64,000 bases of DNA from Alitta virens (GCA_932294295.1 OW028584.1:9184407-9248406); one strand, 5' to 3'. Shown: positions 21,470 through 30,974, numbered from the stretch's first letter. Program-made: numbers and translations. Notes: generated by a model not told the origin, from the sequence alone.

Positions 21470-23486
21470 ATGCCACCTAGGAGAGGAAAGGGGAGGCCTG
21501 GCAAGAAGACTGTTGTCCAAGAGGAACCTGCACCACCTGCTGCTGTTGAAGAAGATGTAGCCAGTAATACCTCTTCAAGACCGCAAAGTCCGCAAGGCAT
21601 GCCAGATTTACCTGGGCCAGTTGTACCTGCTGCACCTGCAGTACCTCCTACTGCAGCTCCACCCCCACCTGCAGCAAGAGCGAAGAGGCAGAAAAAGGAA
21701 GCCCTGAACCTCACAGAAGACCAGGAACAAGATGTGGCCGACTGGTACCATTCCCAGGAGATGTTGTATAACCGGCGGCTTGCTCAATACAAGCGGATAG
21801 ACATAAAATCGCGAATGATAGACCAGAAGGCGAAGGAGCTGGATTGTACTGCGCAGCAGCTGAAAACTTGGATAGACTCAATGCGCACTGCAGTTGGGAA
21901 GCTGACGGATCCAACCAAGAAGCCTTCTGGTGGGGCCGCTAGAATCCTGACAGACCGGGACAACTGGATCATGGAGAATTTCGGCTACCTCGAACGCCAC
22001 ATCAAGAGGGTTGATGCTGGGAAAAGAAAGAAAGGTGGGCAGCTTTCCCAGAGCTTATCAGCCAAAACTCCAACCAGCAGCAACAGACCTACCACTGAGG
22101 ATGACACGTCTGAAGCTGAGGAGGTCATTGTCGATAGTTCGGATGATGGTGGCAGGGATTCCGATACAAGCAGGTCCAAGGGTGGGCCTTATAAGGGCGA
22201 CAGCAGCAGCACGAGGAAGATGGGGGCCCCTCCTCCAAGCAAGAAGACGTCCAGACGTCAGCCTCGTCATCATCATGACTGTGATGCATCCAGCCTTGCA
22301 GCTAGTGGAGATGGAATTGCTACACAAGCTGTCACTCAAGTAAGTATACTGCTTCAGTTGCCATGATAATCAAGATAATCGTATTGTAATGTTGCAGTTT
22401 AAAGTTGTAATTGTAATCTTGCAGTTTAAAGTTGTAATTGTAATCTTGCAGTTTAAAGTTGTAATTGTAATCTTGCATTTTAAAGTTGTAATTGTAATCT
22501 TGCATTTTAAAGTTGTAATTGTAATCTTGCAGTTTAAAGTTGTAATTGTAATCTTGCATTTTAAAGTTGTAGCTTTTCCATAGTAGAAAGTGGTAGCTTT
22601 GTTTCTTGGCACTTCCAGTGTTCACTGTATGGTGATGTGTCTTTTCAGTACATTGTCAATAATGCACATGCTATTGCAGTTGCCATGTGACTTACTCTAA
22701 TGTTGTGTTTTTTCCTATTTCCAGCTGATTGAAAAAGCCACCGATCTGCAGAGGGACATGCACAGCAAGTTGAGTCAGCCGACGGACTCAGGCAGCTTGT
22801 CCAAGAGGGTCTTCACGGACATGATCTACCACGAGGTGATGCAGATGGACACCGACACTTGGTGGGATTACCAGGCCCAAACCTTAAACAACCTGATGCA
22901 GTTTAAGCAGGCGTATCGTCGCAAGCGCCAGCAGCAACAGCAACAGCAGCAGCAACAGCAACTGCAACAGCAACAGCAGTATCATCAGTTTCTGCCTCCT
23001 GTCCCTCAGCAGCATCAGCAGCAGTTCGTCCTCCCTGCTCCTACAGCCAGTTCATCCGGTCCTCCTGTGCAGATGTTCCCTCATCATCAGCATTCTTCCA
23101 GCCCTGCTGCCCAGATGTTCGCACAGCATTCATCCAGCCCTGCTGCCCAGATGTTCGCACAGCATTCATCCAGCCCTGCTGCCCGGATGTTCGATACTCC
23201 ATCCGGCCCTTCGCCCCAGGCTCTCGTGTCGGCTGCCCCTTCTTCTTCGTCTGTGCCTGCACCGACCCCCCCTCCTGCGAAATCTTCTACCATTATCAGT
23301 CAGGCCTGGTTGACTTCAGGTCCTTCTCATGGTCGTCCTTCCATGTCACCACAGGATTGCAGCACGCCTCAGGATGTTTCGCTCACCAGCTACTTGTTGA
23401 ACACTAGTGTGGGGGGAATGGTTGGTGGTGATGACCATAACTCCTCCTTTTCGGTGCCCACGCCTCCAACTACCACAACCGAGTAA
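21470..23486 (+). CDS. Harbinger SANT/MADF-like DNA-binding protein, two exons, 543 aa
   Basis: Exon 1 is 21470-22339 and exon 2 is 22725-23486 (GT at 22340, AG at 22723-22724, phase 0). The start MPPRRGKGRPGKK follows the first good ATG after the subterminal array. After a Pro/Ala-rich N-terminus, residues ~80-146 form a SANT/MADF-like region (LTEDQEQDVADWY, LKTWIDSMRTAVGKL). Acidic/serine and basic low-complexity parts follow. Exon 2 has a polyglutamine run (22929-22980) and three tandem copies of HSSPAAQMFAQ-type repeats. PIF/Harbinger elements typically encode such a protein, which helps transposase enter the nucleus and bind the ends. Confidence 0.85.
22392..22572. repeat. 27-bp tandem repeat inside the intron
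   Basis: Nearly seven copies of a 27-bp unit containing AATCTTGCAGTTTAAAGTTG. Several units hold a CTTGCAG string that resembles a splice acceptor; others have CTTGCAT. Because 27 is a multiple of 3, it reads as long repetitive ORFs on both strands; these are not genes. Confidence 0.95.
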
Positions 23487-23710
23487 TGTTGAGCTGAAAA
23501 TGAACAATGAACTTTATTGAAATGAACAATGAACTGTTATTACTTATGTTTGCATGTGAACTGTATACCGATGAAGTTAAATGTAATGAACAATGTAAAC
23601 TGTATTACATGACAATAATTAAATGATGTGTATTTTTTGCACTTGTGTGCTGCAGAAGTCTGAAGTTTGCTATTAATTAAATGTTGAAACTTACATCATT
23701 CGTGTTGTTT

Positions 23711-25168
23711 TCAAATCTTGTCTTGCTGCCATGGTACACTCCCAGCTGCTGAGTTCACGTAGCTGACCAAGTATTGCCGCATTTCCTTGGCTGCTCTGTT
23801 GGTGTTGCCTCTGAACACATGTCCCATGTCTGGTAGATTGGCAGCATTCTCCCTCCATGCACCTGGGATGATCTCATGGATGTCGGCATTTTCCTGGTCC
23901 ACAGCATTCACTTGAGCAGTTGGATACCTCACCCTCAGTAGGTTGTGCAACACACAGCAAGCAAGAGTTATGGTACACACTCTGTCAGGACTTTGAGGCA
24001 TTGTTGTGAGGAGACACCTGAACCTGGCAGCCAAAAGTCCAAATGCATTCTCTACCACCCGTCTAGCTCTAGAAAGTCTGTAGTTGAAGATTCTGTCTTC
24101 CATGCTCATGTTCCTGTGAGGCAGAGGCTTCATCATCCAAGTCTGCAGTCCAAAGGCATCATCCCCAACTATGAAGTAAGGCACTGGTTGGTCATCATTA
24201 GGCAGGTTATCTGGTTCAGGTAATCCAATGTTCCCACTTTCTAGTGCTTCCTTCAATTCTGTCTGGCTAAACACTCCAGCATCTGAGCCTGATCCACTGG
24301 CACCAATGTCAACGTAGAGGAACTTGTATTCAGCATCAACTACAGCCAGTAGGACAATAGAGAAAAATCCCTTGTAGTTGTAGAACAGGGATCCAGACTT
24401 GGCAGGACATCTGATGGCAACGTGCTTCCCATCAATGGCGCCGACGCAGTGGGGGAAGTTCCATCTGTTGTAGAATCCATTGGCAACTTCTTTCCAGGCT
24501 TCTGGGGTTACAGGACACTGCATGACTTCTGCTGAGTACTCGTCTATGATGGCCTGGCAGACTTCGATGACAAGGATAGAAATGGTATTGAAGGCTACCC
24601 TAAATCCATACTGCAGAGACTTGTAGCTGTTGCCCGTACCCAGGTAGCGCAAGGTAATAGCCAGTTTCAATCCAGGTTCAAGGGCCCTCCTCCAAAAGGT
24701 ATCCTGCTTTGTAATCCTAGGTCCCACTCTGGCAAGAACTTCATGGAATAAGTCAGGCTCCATCCTCATGAAATTCTTGAAGCCACCCACATCTTCTGCA
24801 GTCAATTCAGCCATCAGTTTTTCATACTGCCCATAAAGAGGTCTTCTTAGCAGCCAAGGTCGCACCCACATTTGCCTTCTTCTTCTTCGTCTTGGTGCAG
24901 CAGCAGCATTTTCTAATACGTCATCTTCATCAGTTGATGTTGTGGCCCTCACTGCATCATCTTGCAGTTTGTGTTCTTCTTGCAGAATTATATCATTAGC
25001 AGCAGTCAATAGCTGGACTTGCATGTCCATGCACTTCAAATCCAATTCCACCCTGTCGTAGTGTGATAAAGACATATCCAATTTTTCTGTAGTAGCAGCA
25101 ACAACTTTGCAGTATGGTAGTCCGAAGTGGAATGATGGACAGTGGAACGCAGCCAGTTTAAATACCAA
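23711..25168 (-). CDS. PIF/Harbinger DDE transposase, 485 aa
   Basis: A single uninterrupted ORF of the HARBI1-like DDE_Tnp_4 type. The catalytic triad is visible: Asp246 in CVGAIDGKHV, an Asp at 336/337 in FIVGDDAFGL, and Glu373 in RRVVENAFGLLAARFR. The N-terminal part has an Arg run (93-98), possibly a nuclear signal, and a helical region typical of the family. Length and motif spacing match active family members and no frameshift is seen. It converges with the SANT-like gene, leaving ~220 bp between stops. It cuts and pastes the element at TWA targets. Start choice is uncertain; ATG at residue 32 is an alternative. Confidence 0.93.
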   Translation of the reverse strand: MVFKLAAFHCPSFHFGLPYCKVVAATTEKLDMSLSHYDRVELDLKCMDMQVQLLTAANDIILQEEHKLQDDAVRATTSTDEDDVLENAAAAPRRRRRRQMWVRPWLLRRPLYGQYEKLMAELTAEDVGGFKNFMRMEPDLFHEVLARVGPRITKQDTFWRRALEPGLKLAITLRYLGTGNSYKSLQYGFRVAFNTISILVIEVCQAIIDEYSAEVMQCPVTPEAWKEVANGFYNRWNFPHCVGAIDGKHVAIRCPAKSGSLFYNYKGFFSIVLLAVVDAEYKFLYVDIGASGSGSDAGVFSQTELKEALESGNIGLPEPDNLPNDDQPVPYFIVGDDAFGLQTWMMKPLPHRNMSMEDRIFNYRLSRARRVVENAFGLLAARFRCLLTTMPQSPDRVCTITLACCVLHNLLRVRYPTAQVNAVDQENADIHEIIPGAWRENAANLPDMGHVFRGNTNRAAKEMRQYLVSYVNSAAGSVPWQQDKI

Positions 25169-25189
25169 TATCAGAGCGATCCGGGTGAA

Positions 25190-25497
25190 AACCGCTTAAC
25201 TCCGTAGTGATATCGTAGTAAGGTCGTGTAACGATCGGGTATATCCGTGAAGGCCCCGTGTAACATCCGGTTCACTCCGGCACAGTCGTGTTACCTCCAG
25301 CTACAACCGTGGCTCATTCCTTGTTTAACCGTGCTCCTCCGTACATATCCTTGTAGCACCCGTACACATCCGTGTCATGACTGTGTTGCTCCTTGTTGCC
25401 TCCGTCTTGCCTTCGTGTCCACACCGCCCAATTATTTGTTTTTGTTTACATTTCTAACTTTTTCGCCCGGACCGCCCCGGATTTGACGAAATTTCAT
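25190..25497. repeat. right subterminal CCG motif array
   Basis: Repeated ACTCCG, ATCCG, CTCCG and CCGTG strings at short spacing, mirroring the left array, just inside the right TIR. Confidence 0.7.
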
Positions 25498-25542
25498 TCC
25501 GGGACGCTCCTGCGTCTGATCCGGCTATGTGTGAAACCCCCT
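25498..25542 (-). repeat. right TIR of Harbinger
   Basis: Perfect 45-bp inverted match of the left TIR, followed by TAA at 25543-25545. Confidence 0.95.
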
Positions 25543-25700
25543 TAAGTCAATATTTTGGCTTGGTGCAAGCCCGTGTTAGACCTCCAAGAGGGCTGTATCA
25601 TCCGTGTCTGCCGGTCAGGTGCAATGGGAAACTCCTGTTCCCTCTTTGCGGGAAGTATGCAAGAGCTAACTCCCAGGTCAAGGTTTCACTTTGAACCACA
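25543..25700 (+). pseudogene. Polinton/Maverick-type DNA polymerase, segment 3
   Basis: The reading resumes after the Harbinger with YFGLVQARVRPPRGLYHP and GKLLFPLCGKYA, the block that follows motif A in these polymerases, then reaches stops near 25694. Motifs B and C (the DTDS box) are not found downstream, so the gene is truncated as well as interrupted. Confidence 0.8.
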
Positions 25701-25752
25701 GAAATGCTCTGAAGCTGAACTTTGGGAGTATAACCTCGTTGGTTCTCTTTTA

Positions 25753-25982
25753 GGCAGACCCTGTCAACCATCCTTTACCAGATGACCATAACCCCTTCTT
25801 ATGTGCTAGATACACTAAAATTGCTAGGGATAAAGCTAAATTTCACCTCTTTAACAGAGAGGAGATAAAAAGGTATAGAGTAACCTATAGCAAACGACAG
25901 TTATTCCCCAAGAGTTTTGAGACATTGCATTACAGCTATTATTCATTAACATCCCTCCTGATATTATTATTATTCCATTACT
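25753..25982 (+). other. unrecognised open fragment after an acceptor-like site
   Basis: A TCTCTTTTAG string at 25744-25753 precedes an open reading of about 76 codons with HPLPDDHNPFLCARYTKIA and a basic region FNREEIKRYRVTYSKRQ. I do not recognise it. It may be a further piece of the virus-like element, or chance. Confidence 0.3.
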
Positions 25983-26748
25983 AGATAACTTTTATCCTTT
26001 TCTATCATACCGACTGCTTTTACAACCTTTTTATCCTTTCCATAATTCCATCATACTGACTGGATTTAAAATACTCGTTCTCCTAGAACTACCATGCCTC
26101 TGTTTTATCTAGTCATAGCTTCATGTGATATAAAGTGATATTTATCTAGTCATAGCTTCATGTGATAACCCTCATGTAATGTGATATAGCAAATGTGACT
26201 GTAATATATTGTAAAACCTGTGATAATTCGTGATGTTAGCATTTTCTAGTCATTCTTAGTGTACTTAAATTATGTGATATAGTTTTTACACATTTTCTAG
26301 TCAATCCTAATTTGATAGGTTGTATCTGTTGTAATGTCTTATTTTAATTTTTTCTGATGATACAAATGTTTTATTGTTCTTGTGAAATGCTGATTGTCTT
26401 AAATTATGGGACATAGTTTATATATTTCCTGTTTTATTTCTGTATAGGGGATATCTACTTCTTTTGTTATTATACTTTTCTATGATATGTTACTTTTTTT
26501 TTGTCCCTACAGTTGTATCAATTTTATACTTTTCATGAAATGTACATTGTCTTAAATTCACTTTTTGTAATTTCATGATATATATCCTTGTTTACTGTTA
26601 ATTAATAATAAATACTTTTTAACTGGTAATTATAATTCAATTATGTCTTAGTGGTTTTCATTTCTTAGAGATATGTAGATGATATTAAAAACTCTATTTG
26701 ACAAAGAAACGCAACAAAATAATTCCATTTGAAATGAAGCTGTGCCTC
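25983..26748. other. AT-rich, no gene seen
   Basis: Low-complexity AT-rich DNA with short direct repeats, for example TAGTCATAGCTTCATGTGAT twice near 26111 and 26146. Nothing coding is supported. Confidence 0.6.
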
Positions 26749-26754
26749 TTTATT
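26749..26754 (-). terminator. candidate polyadenylation signal (minus strand)
   Basis: AATAAA on the minus strand, about 60 bp after the stop of the last ORF of the compact cluster. It suits a short shared 3' end. Confidence 0.45.
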
Positions 26755-26814
26755 TTTCTTGTTTACATTTTTCAAAGAGTTTTCATACTCTCAGTTATCA
26801 CTTCATTGCAACCA

Positions 26815-27060
26815 TTAAGTAGACGAGCGAATGGTAGACAAGGGTGAGACTTTATGCTTAATGAGAGTCTCTTTAACTAGATCAATCCCTTGAGTGTAAA
26901 AGAAAATGTCAATCAATTTGTTGGCCAAGTATACATTATGATACTTGAGCTGAATAAGTATCTGTTTTACGACGTGACAGATAAAGCTCTTCTCCATGTT
27001 GTGGATGGCTGCTTCAATCTCTGTGGGACTTGGAGGGGTAAGACGGATGTCGACTGACAT
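26815..27060 (-). CDS. small ORF of compact cluster, 81 aa, unrecognised
   Basis: It begins with ATG immediately after the TAG stop of the preceding ORF and in the same frame. The two could therefore be one ~186-codon gene broken by a single amber codon, or separate. It has SVDIRLTPPSPTEIEAAIHN at the start and a mostly helical-looking rest. A polyadenylation signal follows. I do not recognise the family. Confidence 0.4.
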   Translation of the reverse strand: MSVDIRLTPPSPTEIEAAIHNMEKSFICHVVKQILIQLKYHNVYLANKLIDIFFYTQGIDLVKETLIKHKVSPLSTIRSST

Positions 27061-27375
27061 CTAGAAGAGCAACACTTGCAGGGTACGATAAACCATGTGT
27101 TCTATAAGTTCCAATTTGCTCGAGCGGTTGAAGCTAGCAGGACAGGTTTGCATCTGCTCGCTGTGCTTGTGGATGTAATCTTCTTCTGCATCTTTTTTAC
27201 ATCGGAGTAAGTCCATGAACATCTTGTCGCAGCGTTCTCCAGTGTCCTTGGCCCTCCATCTGAAACCTTGTATGAGACTGGTCTCTTGTTCATCAGGTTT
27301 TTCGACCTTAGATCTCACAACTTCGATAAGTTCTGTCACTTTGATCTTAAGTTTTTCAAACTCAGACGCTGACAA
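27061..27375 (-). CDS. small ORF of compact cluster, 104 aa, unrecognised
   Basis: It overlaps the end of the upstream ORF by about 14 bp in another frame and ends in TAG directly before the ATG of the next ORF. The protein is charged, rich in Lys/Glu and four Cys, with coiled-coil-like spacing at the start (EFEKLKIKVTELIEVVRSKV). Tight overlap is more like a viral or transposon gene block than an animal gene. Function unknown. Confidence 0.45.
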   Translation of the reverse strand: MSASEFEKLKIKVTELIEVVRSKVEKPDEQETSLIQGFRWRAKDTGERCDKMFMDLLRCKKDAEEDYIHKHSEQMQTCPASFNRSSKLELIEHMVYRTLQVLLF

Positions 27376-27724
27376 GTTGATGGTTTTGGCATGGTTTATC
27401 TTGGTGTCGTTTGGTCAAGTTCTCTTGCTCTGTAGTGGGATGTGTACTGACAGAGTAGGGTTTCCTGGCCTTCTCTCTTAAAATTACTGATAAGTATGTG
27501 CGGTTTTTTGTTGAGCATGAGTTGGTGGAGTGGTTCTTGACAGCCTCATGGATGTTCTCAATGTTTTCGCAGAATTTTTCGAAGGCCCTCTTGGAAAGAT
27601 GTGTACTACGCCAAGTGTTCCTAGTGGTGGCCAGACGAGAGAAAGTGAAGTAACTGGCTTTCCATTTATCTCCAGGATGAGCGATAACCTTGGTCCTATC
27701 GCCCAGAATACAGGTCATGTTCAT
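27362..27724 (-). CDS. PC4-like (ssDNA-binding coactivator) small ORF, 120 aa
   Basis: Residues ~8-65 resemble the PC4/p15 fold by eye: GDRTKVIAHPGDKWKAS gives the first strands, a Phe-containing strand follows, and THLSKRAFEKFCENIENIHE matches the Leu-Ser...Phe...Ile-helix that ends the domain. PC4 proteins bind single-stranded DNA and assist transcription or replication. The tail is basic and Thr/Gln-rich. Twelve bases of overlap or more link it to the next ORF. A short frame upstream (ATG at 27767 in a good ACCATGG context) may be its original N-terminus, separated by a frameshift. The PC4 call is by pattern only. Confidence 0.4.
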   Translation of the reverse strand: MNMTCILGDRTKVIAHPGDKWKASYFTFSRLATTRNTWRSTHLSKRAFEKFCENIENIHEAVKNHSTNSCSTKNRTYLSVILREKARKPYSVSTHPTTEQENLTKRHQDKPCQNHQLVSV

Positions 27725-27767
27725 GTCTTAAGGAATTGTTTGAAGGTTTGAGCTGAGCTGAAGCCAT

Positions 27768-29360
27768 GGTAGTGTCCTTCTACTTCGGAAGGGCAGGTAG
27801 TAGTGATGTACTACTACGATCTTGTGAGGGGCTAACAGAGCTGAACTACTGATGCATGAAGGAGCTACTCCCCTGGTGGAGGGGTAGGCCTGATTTACTG
27901 AGGCATGGACTTAAGACCCCTGGTGGATGATAAAAAAAGGAGAGGGGGAATAGGAACATGTTCAGACTTGTAACTGAATGGTTCACCGCTTCAGCGAGCC
28001 TCAGTGAACTTCAGTGACCTCAGCTGACAGAAGAGGTGTTAGGGCTCAATCACAATGGACAATTGTCTTAACCAATGTATGAGCATTAAGGAGAGTACTA
28101 CAAGAGACCCTTGTTCATATCCTGTCCTGTAGGTGATACTTGTGTTGTTATCACTTGTAACCACTTGATTAACCCCCCATACAGCATAGCTGGCAGAGCT
28201 GATTGATTAATGACCTTTTAATTACAGTGCCCTGGAGCTATATGGCCCACTGCTCAGGTCCTTATTGGTGATATCATAAGATCAAAGGGTCTTAATCGTT
28301 TTTTAATTATAGTGCCCCGGGGCTATTTGGAAGGCCTCCTACAGTCCAGAGACGGCTGATATTATAAGTTTAGGGGGGCGGGTCCCTATTATGTAACAAT
28401 GACTTATTGTGATATTATATGCACCTATATGTAGTACTATTAGACCTGGTCTGATTTTTAGCATGAAATTAATTATACATTATTAATATTAGATACACAA
28501 CTATTGGGCACAAAAATAAACCCAACAGAATTCTGCTGAAGATTTAAAAATAATAATTATATGCAAATTAGAGAGCTAGCGAGCCTTGCAAAACTTGGAA
28601 GTAGATACTTTTTTTGACTCGGCTGCTGGGCAGTAAAATAAAAGCAATGATACCTTGATCACATTCAACAAAGAATTAAGACCGCCCAGAATTGTATCGT
28701 CTGCATACTAGAAATGTCTCTGTTTTTACTGTAGGCATATATATCATACAATTTACAAATGTATATATGATTATATCTCCAATCCTGTCCATTCTATATA
28801 CAAATAACTGCTGCTCCAACTACGGTTTCTTCATTACAACAACTAGTTTCATGGTGTGTTGCCAACTTTTTACACTTAAAACAAAAAACTGGAGATATAT
28901 ATATATATACCAAATTATCCGGCGCTTTGGAAATTTCAATGTTACACAGAAGGATAATATTTGTTATTCAATACACAGCATTTAACTTCTAAAAAGGTGT
29001 TGAAGATAAAAAACAAACTCAATAAGGTGATACAAATTGCTGGAAAAATCACCGGACATAATTAAATTAGACAAAGTGGAAACATTCTGAAAAACAATTA
29101 GAAAGTTGGGACAAATCGTACTAAGATCATCAGGCATGTTCACTACAATAGCGAGGTATCTAGATCTATCAAACAATTAACAATTGTCACAATACAATTG
29201 AGGCAGCTACTAGATTGGGAAATGCATGAGTTGAATATTTACATTCCGGCGCTAATTAATTAGTTACATATATATATATAAACAAATACAAACTTTTTGT
29301 AGAACAGTTTATCACAATTATGGTATTATGGTGAATCAATTGATTGTTTGTCTTGTCGTC
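27768..29360. other. no gene seen; minor repeats
   Basis: AT-rich DNA. A 26-bp near-duplicate (TTTTAATTACAGTGCCCTGG and its variant) occurs at 28216 and 28301. Short ORFs at 28692-28985 and 28982-29176 lack any recognisable feature. Confidence 0.6.
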
Positions 29361-29369
29361 TAAGGTGAA

Positions 29370-29500
29370 TGTCATCAATTGGTCGAGTCGTCAAAAAAAA
29401 GTTGACCCGTCTAAAGAGCTGGTTCACTCGTCAAAAATGTTGGTTAACTCGTCAAAATTAGTCAAGTCGACAATAATCCTGGTTAATTCATCAACAGATA
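29370..29500. repeat. GTCAAAA motif array, left
   Basis: Five or more degenerate copies of GTT(N)ACTCGTCAAAA-like units at ~20-30 bp spacing. A related array in the opposite orientation occurs at 30975-31110, which suggests paired ends of one element. Confidence 0.6.
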
Positions 29501-29567
29501 GCTGTTGAGTTGTGAAGTGTCATGCACATGCCTTGTTGAGGTGTTCTAGGGGGGTCTGGTCAAAACG

Positions 29568-29672
29568 GCCAAATATAAAACGGCCAATATACCAGGACGG
29601 CCAATCGCAAAAACGGCCACCATACCAAGACGGCCAAAGGATAAAACGGCCACCTACCAAAACGGCCAATTG
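29568..29672. repeat. AAAACGGCCA motif array, left
   Basis: Seven copies of (A)AACGGCCA(A/C) at ~15-bp spacing, with TACCAA(G/A) between them as in the TIR element at 10321. Three inverted copies lie at 30886-30932. The apparent 60-75 aa ORFs here are made of this repeat. Confidence 0.85.
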
Positions 29673-29688
29673 TACTATTTTCAGCTTT

Positions 29689-29872
29689 ATATGCTTTCTC
29701 ATCCATCTATCTTATTCTATACTATATATATACATCTAGCCTATATGAATTACTTAATTGTATATATTTCATAATTTATATAAAATGAAATATATACAAT
29801 TAAGCAAGTCATATAGGCTATAGATGTATATACATGATCTATAATATAAGATAGATGAATGAGAAAGCATAT
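29689..29872. repeat. large hairpin (inverted repeat with ~85-bp arms)
   Basis: The left arm from ATATGCTTTCTCATCCATCT is matched by the right arm ending GATGAATGAGAAAGCATAT, with a ~12-bp loop at 29773-29784 and few mismatches. It is AT-rich and non-coding. Confidence 0.9.
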
Positions 29873-30004
29873 GGAACATGCAATTTTAATCCCAGTTGGA
29901 TTATTTTCAGAAACAACAACAACGAAATATTAATAATTTATATAATAACTGGATTTTCATGATCAAAACAAATTATAGACAATATCCCTCTTTAATATTT
30001 ACAT

Positions 30005-30265
30005 ATTTATCAATGATGAAAAAGCATGATTTACCCCATTCTTTGTATCATTCAAAATGCTAATAGCAATTGACATGGCAGATTGCTATTCTGTATATGA
30101 AATACTTAATTGTGTATTAATATGCATAATAACCAGGAATCAGTTGAAATTCAGAGTTTCAATTCATGCTTTTGATCAATGATGAAAAAACATGATTTAC
30201 CCCATTATTTTCATCATTCAAAATGCTAATAGCAATTGACATAACGGTCACGGCTGATTGCTATT
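30005..30265. repeat. direct repeat pair of ~90 bp
   Basis: The stretch 30005-30092 recurs at 30174-30265 with small differences, including ATGATTTACCCCATT and AAAATGCTAATAGCAATTGA. Confidence 0.85.
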
Positions 30266-30885
30266 ACATATCTTTATTCATAAATTAGCTATTTCAACAT
30301 AAAACCACTGCACTGCTGATGTAATCAATTAAGATAAGATAAATTAATTTGACATAACATTATATAGACTCTTATGCTACTGCATAAAAAAGATTATACC
30401 TATTTGTATGTTGTACTGTTAGGGCTAACCTTCTTCCATATCTTAACAATGTATAATAATTAAATAAAGGCTGCTGCTCATCATTCATAATCTTATCAAC
30501 TTGTCTCATAACATTTGTTTTTAAAGTTCATCTATTGGTTTTATGTCTGCCTTTAACTTACCACATGTCTTAACAATCTGTTTCAATATTTAGCTTTATC
30601 TTTAAAAGAACTGATTTGTAGAATAGGGTGAGAAGTTTACACTCAACATTAATGTTTCTCATGATTCTTAAAAATAGAACCCATTGTACAATTTTTTTGT
30701 ACACTATAGTTCCATTAGCAATTAGGGAATTTTTAGGTTAAGTGGAGTTTGTCTCATGGTGTGATAATTATCTTAATATACCTAAGAAAGCATATAATAT
30801 AAGAAAAATATGAAAATACTACTCAACACACACACACACATATATATATATTTATATATATATGAATAAAAAAAAAATACTGAGT

Positions 30886-30932
30886 TGGCCGTTTTGGTCG
30901 ATTGGCCGTTATGGGGGGTGGCCGTTACATTG
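30886..30932. repeat. GGCCGTT motif array, right
   Basis: Three copies of TGGCCGTT(T/A), the inverted form of the array at 29568-29672. Together they probably mark the two ends of a ~1.37-kb element. Confidence 0.75.
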
Positions 30933-30974
30933 CAATTAACTAATCAAAGCTTTAATCGTGAACATTGTTAGGTA

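Larger units (their letters stand above)
20745..25542. mobile_element. PIF/Harbinger DNA transposon, full length and intact-looking
   Basis: A 4798-bp element with perfect 45-bp terminal inverted repeats starting AGGGGGTTTCACACATAGCC and a TAA target duplication. It encodes two convergent genes, a SANT/MADF-like DNA-binding protein (plus) and a DDE transposase (minus), both open. Removing it rejoins the polymerase as ...DI/SQYFGLVQ..., so it inserted into that older element. Base composition is clearly more GC-rich than the flanks. Confidence 0.95.

Noticed and set aside
22332..22625. ORFs on both strands over the 27-bp repeat
   Set aside because: The unit length is a multiple of three and lies in an intron; the reading is a by-product.
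29512..29739. Repetitive ORFs on both strands with KRPxYQDGQ-like units
   Set aside because: They are produced by the AAAACGGCC motif array, with no start context or homology.
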